The translations under genes were made by a program, and so were the position numbers. From Cristatella mucedo (lineage: Eukaryota > Bryozoa > Phylactolaemata > Cristatellidae): 64,000 nucleotides of DNA. The notes beneath the pieces are model-generated. The model was not told the origin of the DNA. It did not search any database and saw only the letters and a program-made list of their open reading frames with translations. Shown here one piece after another: positions 46,150-55,261 of the stretch (positions within the stretch are counted from its first letter, which is position 1; every line of letters begins with the position of its first letter). The stretch lies in the NCBI GenBank assembly GCA_009760855.2, contig WPIO01000093.1, positions 1,575,659 through 1,639,658 of the forward strand, read 5' to 3'.

Positions 46150-46464
46150 ATGGATATTGAAAAAATGTTATCTAATGAACATATTACAATTTATGTAGGT
46201 ACACTTTGTGCAAGAATTTGTAATGTTTATGAATATATAGATCCATATATTTGCAAACTACCTGATTCAATTAAGGAAAAATTAAATAAAATGAGTATTC
46301 TTTATGATGAAATAGATGAGCGTCAAAAATTAATAGATTCTCTTTATGATAGTATTAATATTGAATCAGGTAGGAAATTTGATGAATGTCAAAAAAAGAT
46401 TTATTATAGAATTAATGGTGAATATTATATAGGAAATGGATATTGCAAGGATTCTATGTTGTGA
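46150..46464 (+). CDS. Small paralogue 2 (104 aa), unknown
   Basis: It starts MDIEKMLSNEHITIYVGTLC and has CKLPDSIKEKLNKMSILYDE mid-way, aligning with paralogues 1 and 3. The C-terminus reads through the promoter box and start of paralogue 3 (ending YYIGNGYCKDSML), an overlap of 29 bp. This suggests its natural end was slightly upstream and was lost by mutation, or that overlap is normal here. Confidence 0.6.
   Translation: MDIEKMLSNEHITIYVGTLCARICNVYEYIDPYICKLPDSIKEKLNKMSILYDEIDERQKLIDSLYDSINIESGRKFDECQKKIYYRINGEYYIGNGYCKDSML
46426..46435 (+). promoter_or_regulatory. TATATAGGAA box
   Basis: It abuts the ATG at 46436 and lies within the 3' coding part of paralogue 2. Confidence 0.6.
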
Positions 46465-46663
46465 AAGAGCTAAAAATAATGCATATAGTGTTTGTTCTAA
46501 AAGATTTAAAGTTTGTGGATCTAAGATGCTTACAAATCTATTTTCTTATATTTCTATGTTACCTGATTTAACTATTGAAGATTTAATTAAAATTTGTGAT
46601 ATTTGTGATAAAATAGAAGATTATAATAAAAAGCTAGATAATATTTGTTCAGAAGTTTTCTAA
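46436..46663 (+). CDS. Small paralogue 3 (75 aa), unknown
   Basis: MDIARILCCERAKNNAYSVC start, MLPDLTIEDLIKICDICDKI body. The ICDICDK motif matches ICDTCDK of paralogue 1. It is Cys-rich (seven Cys) for its size, but the spacing is not that of a standard zinc finger. Confidence 0.6.
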   Translation: MDIARILCCERAKNNAYSVCSKRFKVCGSKMLTNLFSYISMLPDLTIEDLIKICDICDKIEDYNKKLDNICSEVF

Positions 46664-46735
46664 AATTATCGTCATAAATGATTTTTCCTTAATCTGTGTG
46701 CATATATTTTTAATTTTTTTATTATAATATAGGAA
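46664..46735 (+). promoter_or_regulatory. Short intergenic region ending in AATATAGGAA
   Basis: T-rich spacer with the box at 46725-46735 abutting the ATG at 46736. Confidence 0.55.
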
Positions 46736-47212
46736 ATGGAAGCCGTTACTGATCCAATGCTAGCAACTTCTGCTTTAGCACTTAAATCTTACGTTGATTA
46801 TCTTGTTAGATCAAGAATGACAGCATATGATGAACAACAACTCAGTTCTGATATTTCAATTATGACTGATGAGTCTGTTAAGAAATTCTATCTTGATGAA
46901 GCAGACGTTGAAGCACAAAAAATTATTACTGCAGGTCAAACTGAAGTTCTATCAGGTCTTGAGGAAAGAGTTAGATCTAAAGTTGATGCTCTTCTCGATG
47001 ATCCTAGTGAGATTGCTGATTGTACAACTTGGATTGCATCACAACTTCCATCAATGTCTACAGTCATATCTGGAGTATCTGGTGTTAAACCTGACATCAC
47101 TGGAATTGTTTAAGATGAGTGTTACACAGTTCTACCAAGTATTACTGATGGTAAGAGTGCAAAACAAAAAGCCGCTGAAGCTGCACTAGCACAACCCGAT
47201 CCTGTAGTTTAA
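46736..47212 (+). pseudogene. Unknown viral protein, ~158 codons, one internal stop
   Basis: MEAVTDPMLATSALALKSYV start, helical body (DYLVRSRMTAYDEQQL, SGLEERVRSKVDALLDDPS), TWIASQLPSMSTVISG. A TAA at 47111-47113 is followed in the same frame by 32 more codons, including an Ala/Lys-rich GKSAKQKAAEAALAQPD, to a stop at 47210-47212. The tail could be normal 3' extension after a nonsense mutation. No domain recognised. Confidence 0.55.
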
Positions 47213-47248
47213 TTAAATTAAATAAAATATAAAAACATTATACAGAAG

Positions 47249-47638
47249 ATGAACATTGAGACAAGAAGTAAAGACTGTCTTAAAGAAGCACAAGGACAAC
47301 AACATTCAAACTTTAAAATCTGTTCTTATCCAATGGGTAGAATTGAAGACATCAGATCGACTTCTTTAGATGTCGTAAAACTAGTATTAGAATATAAAGC
47401 ACTTAGAGTTAACCAATCTGAACCAGAAATAGCAAATATATTTGTTAAAGTTAGAGATGGTTCAATTTTTTAAGAGTTCCTTAAAGACTTAAAAATAGAA
47501 AAAATAAATAGTATGAGGTCTGAAGCCTACTTATAAAAAATAGAACTAACTAAACAAATGATACAAGAGAAAGAAGAAGGAAAGAGTTTTGATAAACCTG
47601 AAGAATTGATTAAAGAGGTATTATACTGGAAGATATAA
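47249..47638 (+). pseudogene. Unknown viral protein, ~129 codons, two internal stops
   Basis: A TATACAGAAG box precedes the ATG. The frame includes GRIEDIRSTSLDVVKLVLEY and, after in-frame TAA codons at 47471-47473 and 47534-47536, a coherent helical, charged tail (KQMIQEKEEGKSFDKPEELI) to 47638. Composition stays uniform across the stops, which favours a single decayed gene. Function unknown. Confidence 0.5.
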
Positions 47639-47682
47639 GAGGAGCATCTGGAGATATAAAAGGTAAAAACGTATCTTCATTT

Positions 47683-49755
47683 TCATAAAAAATCTTTTTC
47701 AAATATGTCTAAAAACTTATAAGGTAAAATAGGACGACGAATAAATTCATAAAATTCATCCTCAGAATCTACTGTTTTACCTGAAACCCATGATGCAAGT
47801 TTAAGACGATCATCATAACTAGCAAGATCAAAAGAAAAGGATTCTGAAAAATGTACACCATTTACTAATAAAATTTCAATATAATCCAAATCAGTTGGGG
47901 TTAAAATTGTACCAAATTTCAAAGCAGGATGAACAAGATTGAATGAAATTGTCTTTGATAAATGTTTATCAAATACATAAAAATCAATTATAGAATCACT
48001 TAACAATAACATATCATTTTTCTCAAAACAATAATGTTTAACATCAATTAAGCTAGATAAATAAAGATTTTGAGAATAAAGTTTGTGATTATATTTTAAA
48101 AATATAATATCACCATTTATTTTTTTTATATTCATAGAAATACCGACAATAGCAAGTTTGCAATTTACTCTTGTTCTATCATCATCTTTTAATAAAAATG
48201 ATCTATTGACATAGCCTCTACTGTAAACTTTATATTTAATATTATCATCAATAAAAATAACATTACCTACACCTGCATTTTAAATATCTTTTATTTTTAT
48301 TTCTATTCTTGAGTATACTGGTTTTTGTATGTTTGCATCTGATAGCTTTGCTAAAACTTGTTGACCATTAGTAGAAGAAGAATAAGATTGTGTTGGTGTT
48401 CCAATATTGCTTATACTATTTGCACTTAAATTACGCCAATATCCAATAAAACCAACATTATTAATAAATGTTCTATCAAAGGGTAATCTTCCACAATTCA
48501 AATATAAATGATGCATGTACTTATTAGCTATTACATCAGTTGGAGTATAATTATTAAAATTTGGTTCTCTTCTAAGCATTATTAGTCTATCAACACTTAC
48601 ATTTCCATTTACTGTTTCATCTTGTTTATACATACTAGTTTTTGTATCAGCATATTGTTTTGTAGCAATATCTCTTCCATTAACAGGATCTGATATTCTT
48701 ACATATTTTTTTGAGCTTGCAGATAAATTACCAGTTATATGTTGATCAGAATCCTTTCTTAGATAATTGTTATCAGCAAATGATTGATTAACTGTTTCTA
48801 AAGAATCAATAGTTTCTCCAACATTAATTATTCTATTTGAATCAAAAGTTCAACTTCCCATCCAATTGTAAGTCTTTTCTAGAAAGCATTTTTAGGATAG
48901 TGCTATATAAGAAGTTAAAAATACACTTCGTTCACTAAGGAAATCTTTTGAACATATAATTGGCATATCATTTATCAATCTTTTTTGATCATTAAGAATA
49001 AAACTTCCAAATATTTGAAATTTATAATTAGGATTTACTTCTCCTGTTGGAAGTGGAGCAAGTATTTTCGTTTTCATATCAGGTGTTTGATATGTTGTTG
49101 AAATCACAAATAATCCCTTAGAAAATACACTATTAAATATATTATCGGGAATTTTTATCAATCCATCATATTCCATTTCTTTTATTTGTGTTTTTAATGT
49201 TGAATCAATAGCAATTAAAAATGTTATTTTTCCAATATTTCCATCTGCTATTTTATTTAGATAACCAAGGTTTACACCATCAGTTGGATTAACAGGATCA
49301 TTTACAATTCTAATAAAATTATTTTGCATATCTAAATTACCATTAACAGTTCCACCATGTAAATTAAGAAAGTTATCATCGATATACTTTTTATTTGGAA
49401 CAGTAAGATCAAGGTCTAGATTTACACCATCAAATGGACTTTCACCAGTATATCTGCTTGAAGCTTCACTAGCAGATGAAACATTAACTTTAATAGCACC
49501 ATTTACAATTAAATTTCCTCTAATTGTTCCACCAGTAAGTGGTAATTCAGTATCAGCATAATTCTTTGTTGCAGCATCACTAGGATTTATAGGATTAGCA
49601 AGATCTACTATTCTAAAATTATTCATATCAATATCTCCATCATTCGTTGTTGATCTAGAAATCTTAGTAACAAAATTTGTATCTATATACTTTCTATTTA
49701 CTGCATCATCAGCATCAACGGGATCACCTAAATTTTTTATAAGGTTTCCATTCAT
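47683..49755 (-). pseudogene. Fibre-like protein 2 (~691 codons), three stops
   Basis: One continuous minus-strand frame (open upstream to about 49836) broken only by TAA at 48892-48894, TGA at 48850-48852 and TAA at 48280-48282. Repeats of the form N..I..L.DP..P.DA....Y.D occur at least four times: IKNLGDPVDADDAVNRKYID, IVDLANPINPSDAATKNYAD, VNDPVNPTDGVNLGYL, VRISDPVNGRDIATKQYAD, with spacers such as LTGGTIRGNLIVNG. Such repeats build trimeric shafts of phage and giant-virus fibres. The C-terminal ~200 residues are likely the receptor-facing head. No homologous head domain recognised. Confidence 0.7.
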
Positions 49756-49838
49756 GTTTAGATTTCCACTAAGTATATCACCAGTCTTTCTAATACAATT
49801 CTTTGATGACTTTCCTTTGCTTCTTTTACCTAAAATGT

Positions 49839-51984
49839 CTATACAATACTAACAATAAAATCTATAAAAGTAATTCCACTAGCAACTGTAAACTTATCGA
49901 TAGCATATCTACATGTCACATCAATGTTAATTATTAATACTACTGTACCACTTACTCCATAAGTATTATCCCTAGTTAATTCTAAATAAGAATAAGTTTT
50001 ATTAGTTGCATACATAATGTTAGATACCATACTAAAATTTGGTAACACTCCTGGAAAGAATGTTTTAAGATTAGTATTGTAGGCTACAATGTCTCCAGTA
50101 GCTGCAACAACAGGTATATCACCGGGTGTAATATGTTTAGGTTGAAATTTATTTCCTGTACTTCCATTAGCAGTAATATTTATAATAATAATCATAATAA
50201 TTCACTTGATAAAGCACCCTCAGAGAACTTAATCTCTCTCTAGGCGCTTTACATTTGCTGTAAAGTGAAATGCAATTGAATGGTAAGTAAAATCATGCTT
50301 GAAAAAAACAAACGAAATGAATAATATGGTTAGGGGTGACATGCACAGGGTCAGCATGCAAATGTGGTTAGTGGCAGCATGCACAGTGTCAGCACGCATA
50401 AGCACATCAAGGACGAATCACAGGGACCCACTAAATGCTGTCCTAAATAGGTGTGTTTTAGGTTCCTTTTAAATGTGGTCAGGTCGGGGGATGTTCTGAC
50501 GCAGGTCGGGAGGGAGTTCCATGCTTTGGGAGCATCCGAACAAAATGCACGGTCTCCAAAGGATTTAAGGTTTGTATGAGGTACTTCTAGACTGTTGGAT
50601 TCCGAAAAGCGAGTGGTACGATGCTTGGTCTGATGGGGTAGTATATCTGACAGATAGGCTGGAGCCATAGAATGAAGGGACCTAAAAGTGAGCGACAAAA
50701 CCTTGAAGTCAATCCGTTGCTTGACTGGTAGCCAGTGCAGGTCGGCGAGAAGGGGAGTAATGTGGCAACTGCGACGCTCACGACAGACAAGCCTAGCTGC
50801 CGAGTTTTGCACCAGCTGCAATCGCCTGATCGCACATGCTGGTAGGCCAGTGAGCAGTGAGTTGCAGAAGTCGAGACGAGATGTCACGAATGCATGGACC
50901 AACTTGGACGTGGTATCCTTATCTAAACAGGCCCGAATTTTAGCAATGTCATGAAGCTGAAAATAGGCGGATTTGACTGTGGAGCTGATGTGGTCGTCTA
51001 ACGAGAGGTCGCTTTGGAATATGACACCTAGATTTCGAGCTGATTCAACTGGAGATATGCTGGCAGAGCCAATTTTGAGAGTCAGCCTTTCCAACCTCTG
51101 GATCACACTGGGTTTGCCCATAACTAGTAAGTTAGTTTTATCATCGTTAAGTTTTAGAAAATTTGCTGTCATCCATGTGCGGATGTCATCAATGCATGCA
51201 GCTAGTGAGTTTAGAGAATTCGAGGTGCTCGAAGGCTGTGAGGGATCAAAGCAAAGGTACAATTGAGTGTCATCTGCATAGAAGTGAAAGCCTAGATTGT
51301 GCTTGGCAATCACATCAGCAAGAGGCAGAGTATAAACCGTGAAAAGAACCGGACCTAGCACTGAGCCCTGAGGTACTCCATATTTCAGAGGTACTTCAGA
51401 TGATCTTTGTCCATTCACGTCAATACTCTGGAGTCTCCCACTGAGATAGGACCTGAACCACTTAAACCTAACATATCAAGATAGAATATACTTGGATAAG
51501 TACCATTCAAACCTAAGTATTTAAATGGTACTTGTTTATTACTATCAACATATTGTTTTGATGTTACATCGTAAACTTTTACATTTATAATATTCTTATT
51601 TCCCATATCGATACTTGCCATTGCTTTACCTTGAAATACTGCTGTCATACTTTTAAGTAATCCATAGTTTATTACTTTATAAGGTCTTAGATCTGAGTAT
51701 ACAGTTCCATCTGGCGAGTTACCAGATATACCATAAATATTCTTACAATTCAATTGTGATTTCATTACTGCTCCACTCTGTGGTAACAAATCAGTTAGAG
51801 CTGATACTTTTGCTATTTCTCCTGAAGGATTACTAATAATATTGTTACCTGCACTTGAAGAAAGTGCGTAATCCAGTCTTATAGCATCACCACTGTTAAC
51901 AGGAAATCCTAAATTAGTTATTCTATTATTATTTGCATTAAGATCAGTATAAATATTACCATTGACTTTTCTAACTTTTTCCAT
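49839..51984 (-). pseudogene. Fibre-like protein 1, split by LINE-A
   Basis: The N-terminal part (51984 to about 51465) has the shaft repeat ITNLGFPVNSGDAIRLDYA and a second VYDVTSKQYVD. A LINE-A (50185-51463) then interrupts it. The C-terminal part (about 50180-49839) resumes with ITANGSTGNKFQPKHITPGD and a beta-rich head-like stretch. It is shorter than fibre 2 but of the same kind. It starts 10 bp from the divergent gene at 51995. By family analogy fibres bind host cells, and this copy is inactivated. Confidence 0.7.
50185..51463 (-). mobile_element. LINE-A inserted in a viral fibre gene
   Basis: It has the same 3' AAT-rich tail (ATAATAATCATAATAA) and the 355-codon RT frame 50351-51418 (GVPQGSVLGPVLFTVYTLPL, FHFYADDTQLYL, FLKLNDDKTNLLVMG). 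A late frameshift alters its C-terminus. 5' truncation occurs at the WFRSYL region. AT-rich fibre sequence flanks both sides. Confidence 0.9.
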
Positions 51985-51994
51985 TATATAATAT
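51985..51994. promoter_or_regulatory. Bidirectional TATA element
   Basis: Only 10 bp (TATATAATAT-like) separate the ATG of fibre 1 (minus) from the ATG at 51995 (plus). A TATA-type box read both ways must serve both genes, or the leaders overlap. Confidence 0.55.
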
Positions 51995-52363
51995 ATGCCG
52001 AAAAAAGTAAAGAAAGGTAAAGGAGTAGAAGAAGATTTAAAAGAAGGATCTAAAACAACTAAAGATGTGTTAGATGGAGTTAAGACTGCAACAAAAATAG
52101 GTGAAAAAGCAGTTACAAAATTATTACCAAAATTAGCAGCAAGGTTATCATTACAAGCATCTGAAAAGATTGCAACAGCTGTTCCTAAAGTCTTACAATC
52201 TCTTAAAGTTATCGGAGCTGGAACAAAAGTTTTAGGAGGGTTTCTTAGTGGATTTACAGGAATAGTTGACCAAAGTTTATTTATAAAAGGAATAGTAGAT
52301 GATATTACTAGTGGTAAATATGGACAAGTGTTTTGGAAAACAATGTCAGAAAAAAAGGACTAA
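51995..52363 (+). CDS. Unknown viral protein (122 aa), basic and amphipathic
   Basis: MPKKVKKGKGVEEDLKEGSK start, long helices (KTATKIGEKAVTKLLPKLAA), then a Gly-rich hydrophobic stretch (GAGTKVLGGFLSGFTGIVDQ). Intact. It lies 5 bp before the next gene on the same strand and near the PLA2 gene, so it is probably a minor virion or core protein. No domain was recognised, so this is inference from context. Confidence 0.6.
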   Translation: MPKKVKKGKGVEEDLKEGSKTTKDVLDGVKTATKIGEKAVTKLLPKLAARLSLQASEKIATAVPKVLQSLKVIGAGTKVLGGFLSGFTGIVDQSLFIKGIVDDITSGKYGQVFWKTMSEKKD

Positions 52364-52368
52364 ATAAA

Positions 52369-53101
52369 ATGATAGAATCACTAGAAATTGGTTTAGCAAT
52401 TAATGATGTATTGCTTGCAGCTGAAAAGGATGGTTATCCTTGGTATTGGGCTCCTAGTGTTTATTTAAGTAAAGTGTTAGGACAAGAAGTAAATTGGGAC
52501 GCAAGTTAATTAGATCCTAAATCATGGTCAAAGAATTTCTTAGAAGTTCGAACAGGGGGATTCTTGCCTGCTATCCCAGCACTCGTAGGTTTAATAGCTG
52601 CAGCTGTTGGAACGGCTGGTACAGTGATTTCAATTGGTGTAACTGTTGCAAGTCTAATAAAGAAATTAATAGATCAAACAATGTTCACTGCTAAATCGCT
52701 TCCAATGAAAACCCACGAACAAATAATTGAGGCATTAACATTACAAAGTGAAAGACTTACAAATGCAATAAATGATTTAGAGAAAATGGTAAAACTGATT
52801 GATAGGGGTATTGATATTGATGTATCAGGAAAAGTTCAGATAGAAGAAGTACAAAATCGATTGGATTATGAAGATCAAGGAAGAAAACTTGTAGAGAAAG
52901 GAGGCGTTGATTTCTCTCCAGAATTAAAAAGAGATATAAAGCAAGTAGAAAGTACTTTAGTTGGTGGTAAGATAACTTGATTTTAAAGCTGAGAGTGCTA
53001 TGTTGTTAAGTACTCTTTATTCAAGGGGTGCAACACCTGAAGAAATTGATAGAGAGATTAAAAAGCCGTTAGTAGAATTAAAACAACGCTGTAGTAATTA
53101 A
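52369..53101 (+). pseudogene. Hydrophobic virion-type protein, stop and frameshift
   Basis: It starts 5 bp after the previous stop. The frame has DGYPWYWAPSVYLSKVLGQE, a TAA at 52507-52509, then a strongly hydrophobic segment (GFLPAIPALVGLIAAAVGTA onward, about 30 residues) and a helical region with IDQTMFTAKSLPMKTHEQI. A TGA at 52978-52980 ends the frame, while sequence to 53101 continues coherently in another frame (EEIDREIKKPLVELKQRC). Placed beside a PLA2 gene, it may help membrane crossing. That role is inferred. Confidence 0.55.
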
Positions 53102-53121
53102 AGATCTGTATAAATTATAAT

Positions 53122-53138
53122 TATATATATATAGAAAT
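53122..53138 (+). promoter_or_regulatory. TATATATATAGAAAT box
   Basis: Long TATA-type run ending in AGAAAT directly before the ATG at 53139. Confidence 0.65.
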
Positions 53139-53974
53139 ATGAGTTATCAAGAAGTGAAACTTGCATTATCTAGTAATCAAGTAAAACAAATGCATAAATC
53201 AATGGAGCCTATCTCAATCAGACTTAAACATTCAGATTTAACAGGATCTGTTCCAATTCTTCTTACTAATACACAATTAAAAAGAATAAAAAAAGTAGTA
53301 GTGCTAATAAAGGCTTACAATTGAATCTTTCATTGAAACAATTGAAGCAAAATAGAAAAGTTGGATCTGGGATCGTTGATATAATAAACAAGTTATCAGG
53401 AGGAAGAGAGTTTCATCTTCCTCTTCCTAAAGGTGTTCAGTCTGAATTCGTACCAAATGGTTCTTTTAACAATACTGGGAAATATTATTATGCCGGGCCA
53501 GGAACAAAGTTCAGACAACGTTTAGATGAGGGTTACGAGGGGGCAAATGCACTTGATAGAGCTGCATTAGTACACGATAGTCTTTACACAGAGACATCAT
53601 CCGATCCAGAACCAAAAAGAACAGAAATTAGAAACTTATCTGATCTAGTTCTTGCTGAGAGTGCTGCAAGAATTGCATTAGATCCTAAACAGCCAAATTA
53701 TGTTAGAGAAGATGCAAAAACCGTTGCGGCAATTATGAGCGCTAAAGCGAAGTTAGGTTTAGGCATTGGTGGAAGTATCTTAGAAAGCAAAATAGCAATG
53801 GACTTCTTAAAAGATAAAGTATCAAACCCATCAAGTATTAGTAAGATAACTAATTATGCTAAAACTCTTGTTGATAAGATATTATCTATAAGTAAAAAAA
53901 GATATAATCTAATTTTTGTTTTGTTTTATGTTTATCTATTTTTGTTTTATATATCTAATAATCTGCAGGATTGA
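53139..53974 (+). pseudogene. Adenovirus pX-like / phospholipase A2 virion protein, frameshifted
   Basis: The N-terminal part has repeated Q-centred motifs (VKLALSSNQVKQM, ILLTNTQLKRIKK, then LNLSLKQLKQNRKVGSG) typical of the pX-like segment in adintoviruses. The C-terminal part is a parvovirus-type PLA2: Ca-loop YYYAGPGTKF near 53488 and catalytic helix ALDRAALVHDSLY (His-Asp) near 53555. A frame change lies around 53290-53320 next to an A-run, while both halves are otherwise open. PLA2 domains let incoming particles breach endosomal membrane. A hydrophobic C-terminal tail (YNLIFVLFYVYLFLFYI) is odd and may be a frame artefact or anchor. Confidence 0.75.
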
Positions 53975-54449
53975 ATTTATCTTGTCTTTTTTTATCTATG
54001 TTATAAACTTTAACTTGATCAATCTTCAATCTAATACTAAGTCTTTCTTCTGAGTTATAAGTATCTTTAGTAACATAAGATCCATCTAGAATTCCAGTAA
54101 CAGCAAAGTCATTTCCAAACTTTTGAATTATTTCAGCAACACTAGTAAATTTAATTTGTTTATTATTTTGATCGAAGAAGATACTTGGTTTATTACCAAA
54201 TGCAATTCTAATACCAATAGTTGAACGAGCACTCATATCATATCCACTAAATTCAAGCTTCATACTTTCTCTATTAGCAATATCTTCAAGTACAGGTCTC
54301 ATATCTTCTGTAATATACATCCATGCATTGAAGTAAGGCTTAGAATCTTTACTAGTTTTCTCTTCAATGTGAATACGCGCTTGTTTTCCTTTGGTAATTA
54401 CGACTGCAGCATTTTCAAGTACAGCGAATTTTTTATTCTCCGTTTCCAT
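53955..54449 (-). CDS. Unknown viral protein (164 aa), possibly ssDNA-binding
   Basis: Intact, with TATAGAA abutting the ATG (54450-54457). Beta-rich pattern (FAVLENAAVVITKGKQARIH, FNAWMYITEDMRPVLEDI, MKLEFSGYDMSARSTIGIRI) that could be an OB-fold. It ends tail-to-tail with the PLA2 gene, overlapping 20 bp. A virus with this polymerase type needs a single-strand binding protein, which makes that guess reasonable, but I recognise no diagnostic motif. Confidence 0.6.
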   Translation of the reverse strand: METENKKFAVLENAAVVITKGKQARIHIEEKTSKDSKPYFNAWMYITEDMRPVLEDIANRESMKLEFSGYDMSARSTIGIRIAFGNKPSIFFDQNNKQIKFTSVAEIIQKFGNDFAVTGILDGSYVTKDTYNSEERLSIRLKIDQVKVYNIDKKRQDKFNPADY

Positions 54450-54478
54450 TTCTATACAAGGGAAAGAAAATGTTTAAA

Positions 54479-54892
54479 TTAAATTAATAATTCCATTGTT
54501 GATCCAAAATCCGATTCTTGCATTAGTTTTAAGAAGATTAGACACCTTCTTCCACAATCTGTTTGATTATATTCTTGTAACTTAAACGTCTGAAATGTTG
54601 GTATAACACCAAAATATTTTATAACTTCAGGTAAAGGTGGTGCACCGAATGAATCAAAGTAAAAACATTTGTTTCCTTCTTTTTTAAGTGCTGCCCAATG
54701 ATATATTGCTTTTTCTGATTCACCAGTATTACAAATAAGACATTCATTTCTTAATGGTTTTGTTAGTTCATCTCTTGCAAAGACACCTCTAAAATTCTTT
54801 ATATCTAATTCTTTTATATAATTATTTATTTCTATATGAGTCAAAGGTGATGATTTTAATTGTTCAATAGTCTTTTTTAGTTCTTCAATCAT
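54479..54892 (-). CDS. Adenain-type cysteine protease (137 aa)
   Basis: Intact frame with the C5 peptidase order: HWAAL (His, near residue 69), CFYFDSFGAPP (Asp), then YNQTDCGRRCLIFL with the oxyanion Gln and nucleophile Cys. It is shorter than adenovirus adenain (about 200 aa) as is common in Polinton relatives. By family knowledge it cleaves capsid and core precursors during maturation. It begins 27 bp after the zinc-ribbon gene, in the same direction. Confidence 0.85.
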   Translation of the reverse strand: MIEELKKTIEQLKSSPLTHIEINNYIKELDIKNFRGVFARDELTKPLRNECLICNTGESEKAIYHWAALKKEGNKCFYFDSFGAPPLPEVIKYFGVIPTFQTFKLQEYNQTDCGRRCLIFLKLMQESDFGSTMELLI

Positions 54893-54919
54893 TTGTTCTT
54901 TATCTCCTGAGCCACTATA

Positions 54920-55240
54920 TCATTCTTTACTACCTGAGAATTTTTTACTAAGTGTATTTGATATTGCAGCAAATAAAGCAGGAGTTGGAACAGATGATCC
55001 AGATTTGTTTTGTATTCTTCCAGATCCAGATTTGTTTTGTATTCTTCCAGAACCAGATTTGTTTTGTATTCTTCCAGATCCAACTGTTGTTCTCAATTTA
55101 ACAAACTTTGACTTCTTACTATTACAAATAGTACAAATACCTTTAAGTATTCCTTTCATTCCTTTCGTACTATCTACTTCTAAATACTCTTCATGGAGTG
55201 TATCAGTTTGTTTTTTACACTTCAAACAATATATTTCCAT
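54920..55240 (-). CDS. Zinc-ribbon protein with tandem repeat (106 aa)
   Basis: The start at 55240 is chosen because MEIYCLKCKKQTDT begins the conserved domain and an ATTATAAAAGAT box abuts it. CxxC (YCLKCKK) and CxxC (GICTICNSKKSKFV) form a ribbon. This small protein is common in Polinton/adintovirus genomes next to the ATPase and protease, with unknown role. Three copies of GSGRIQNKS follow, encoded by a 27-bp tandem repeat, then a Pro/Ala-rich tail. Confidence 0.75.
   Translation of the reverse strand: MEIYCLKCKKQTDTLHEEYLEVDSTKGMKGILKGICTICNSKKSKFVKLRTTVGSGRIQNKSGSGRIQNKSGSGRIQNKSGSSVPTPALFAAISNTLSKKFSGSKE
54999..55079 (-). repeat. 27-bp tandem repeat, three copies
   Basis: GATCCAGATTTGTTTTGTAT plus TCTTCCA, with one A/T variant (GAACCAGA), lies inside the zinc-ribbon gene and is in frame, so it adds nine residues per copy. 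Confidence 0.9.
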
Positions 55241-55261
55241 ATCTTTTATAATATAGAAAAA
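55241..55261. promoter_or_regulatory. Bidirectional promoter, zinc-ribbon / ATPase
   Basis: 21 bp separate two divergent ATGs. On plus it reads TTTTATAATATAGAAAAA before the ATPase ATG. On minus it reads a TATTATAAAAGAT box before the zinc-ribbon ATG. Confidence 0.65.

Noticed and set aside
47683..51984. Bacteriophage contamination, from phage-like fibre repeats
   Set aside because: The genes sit between eukaryotic-virus hallmark genes and one is split by a host LINE.
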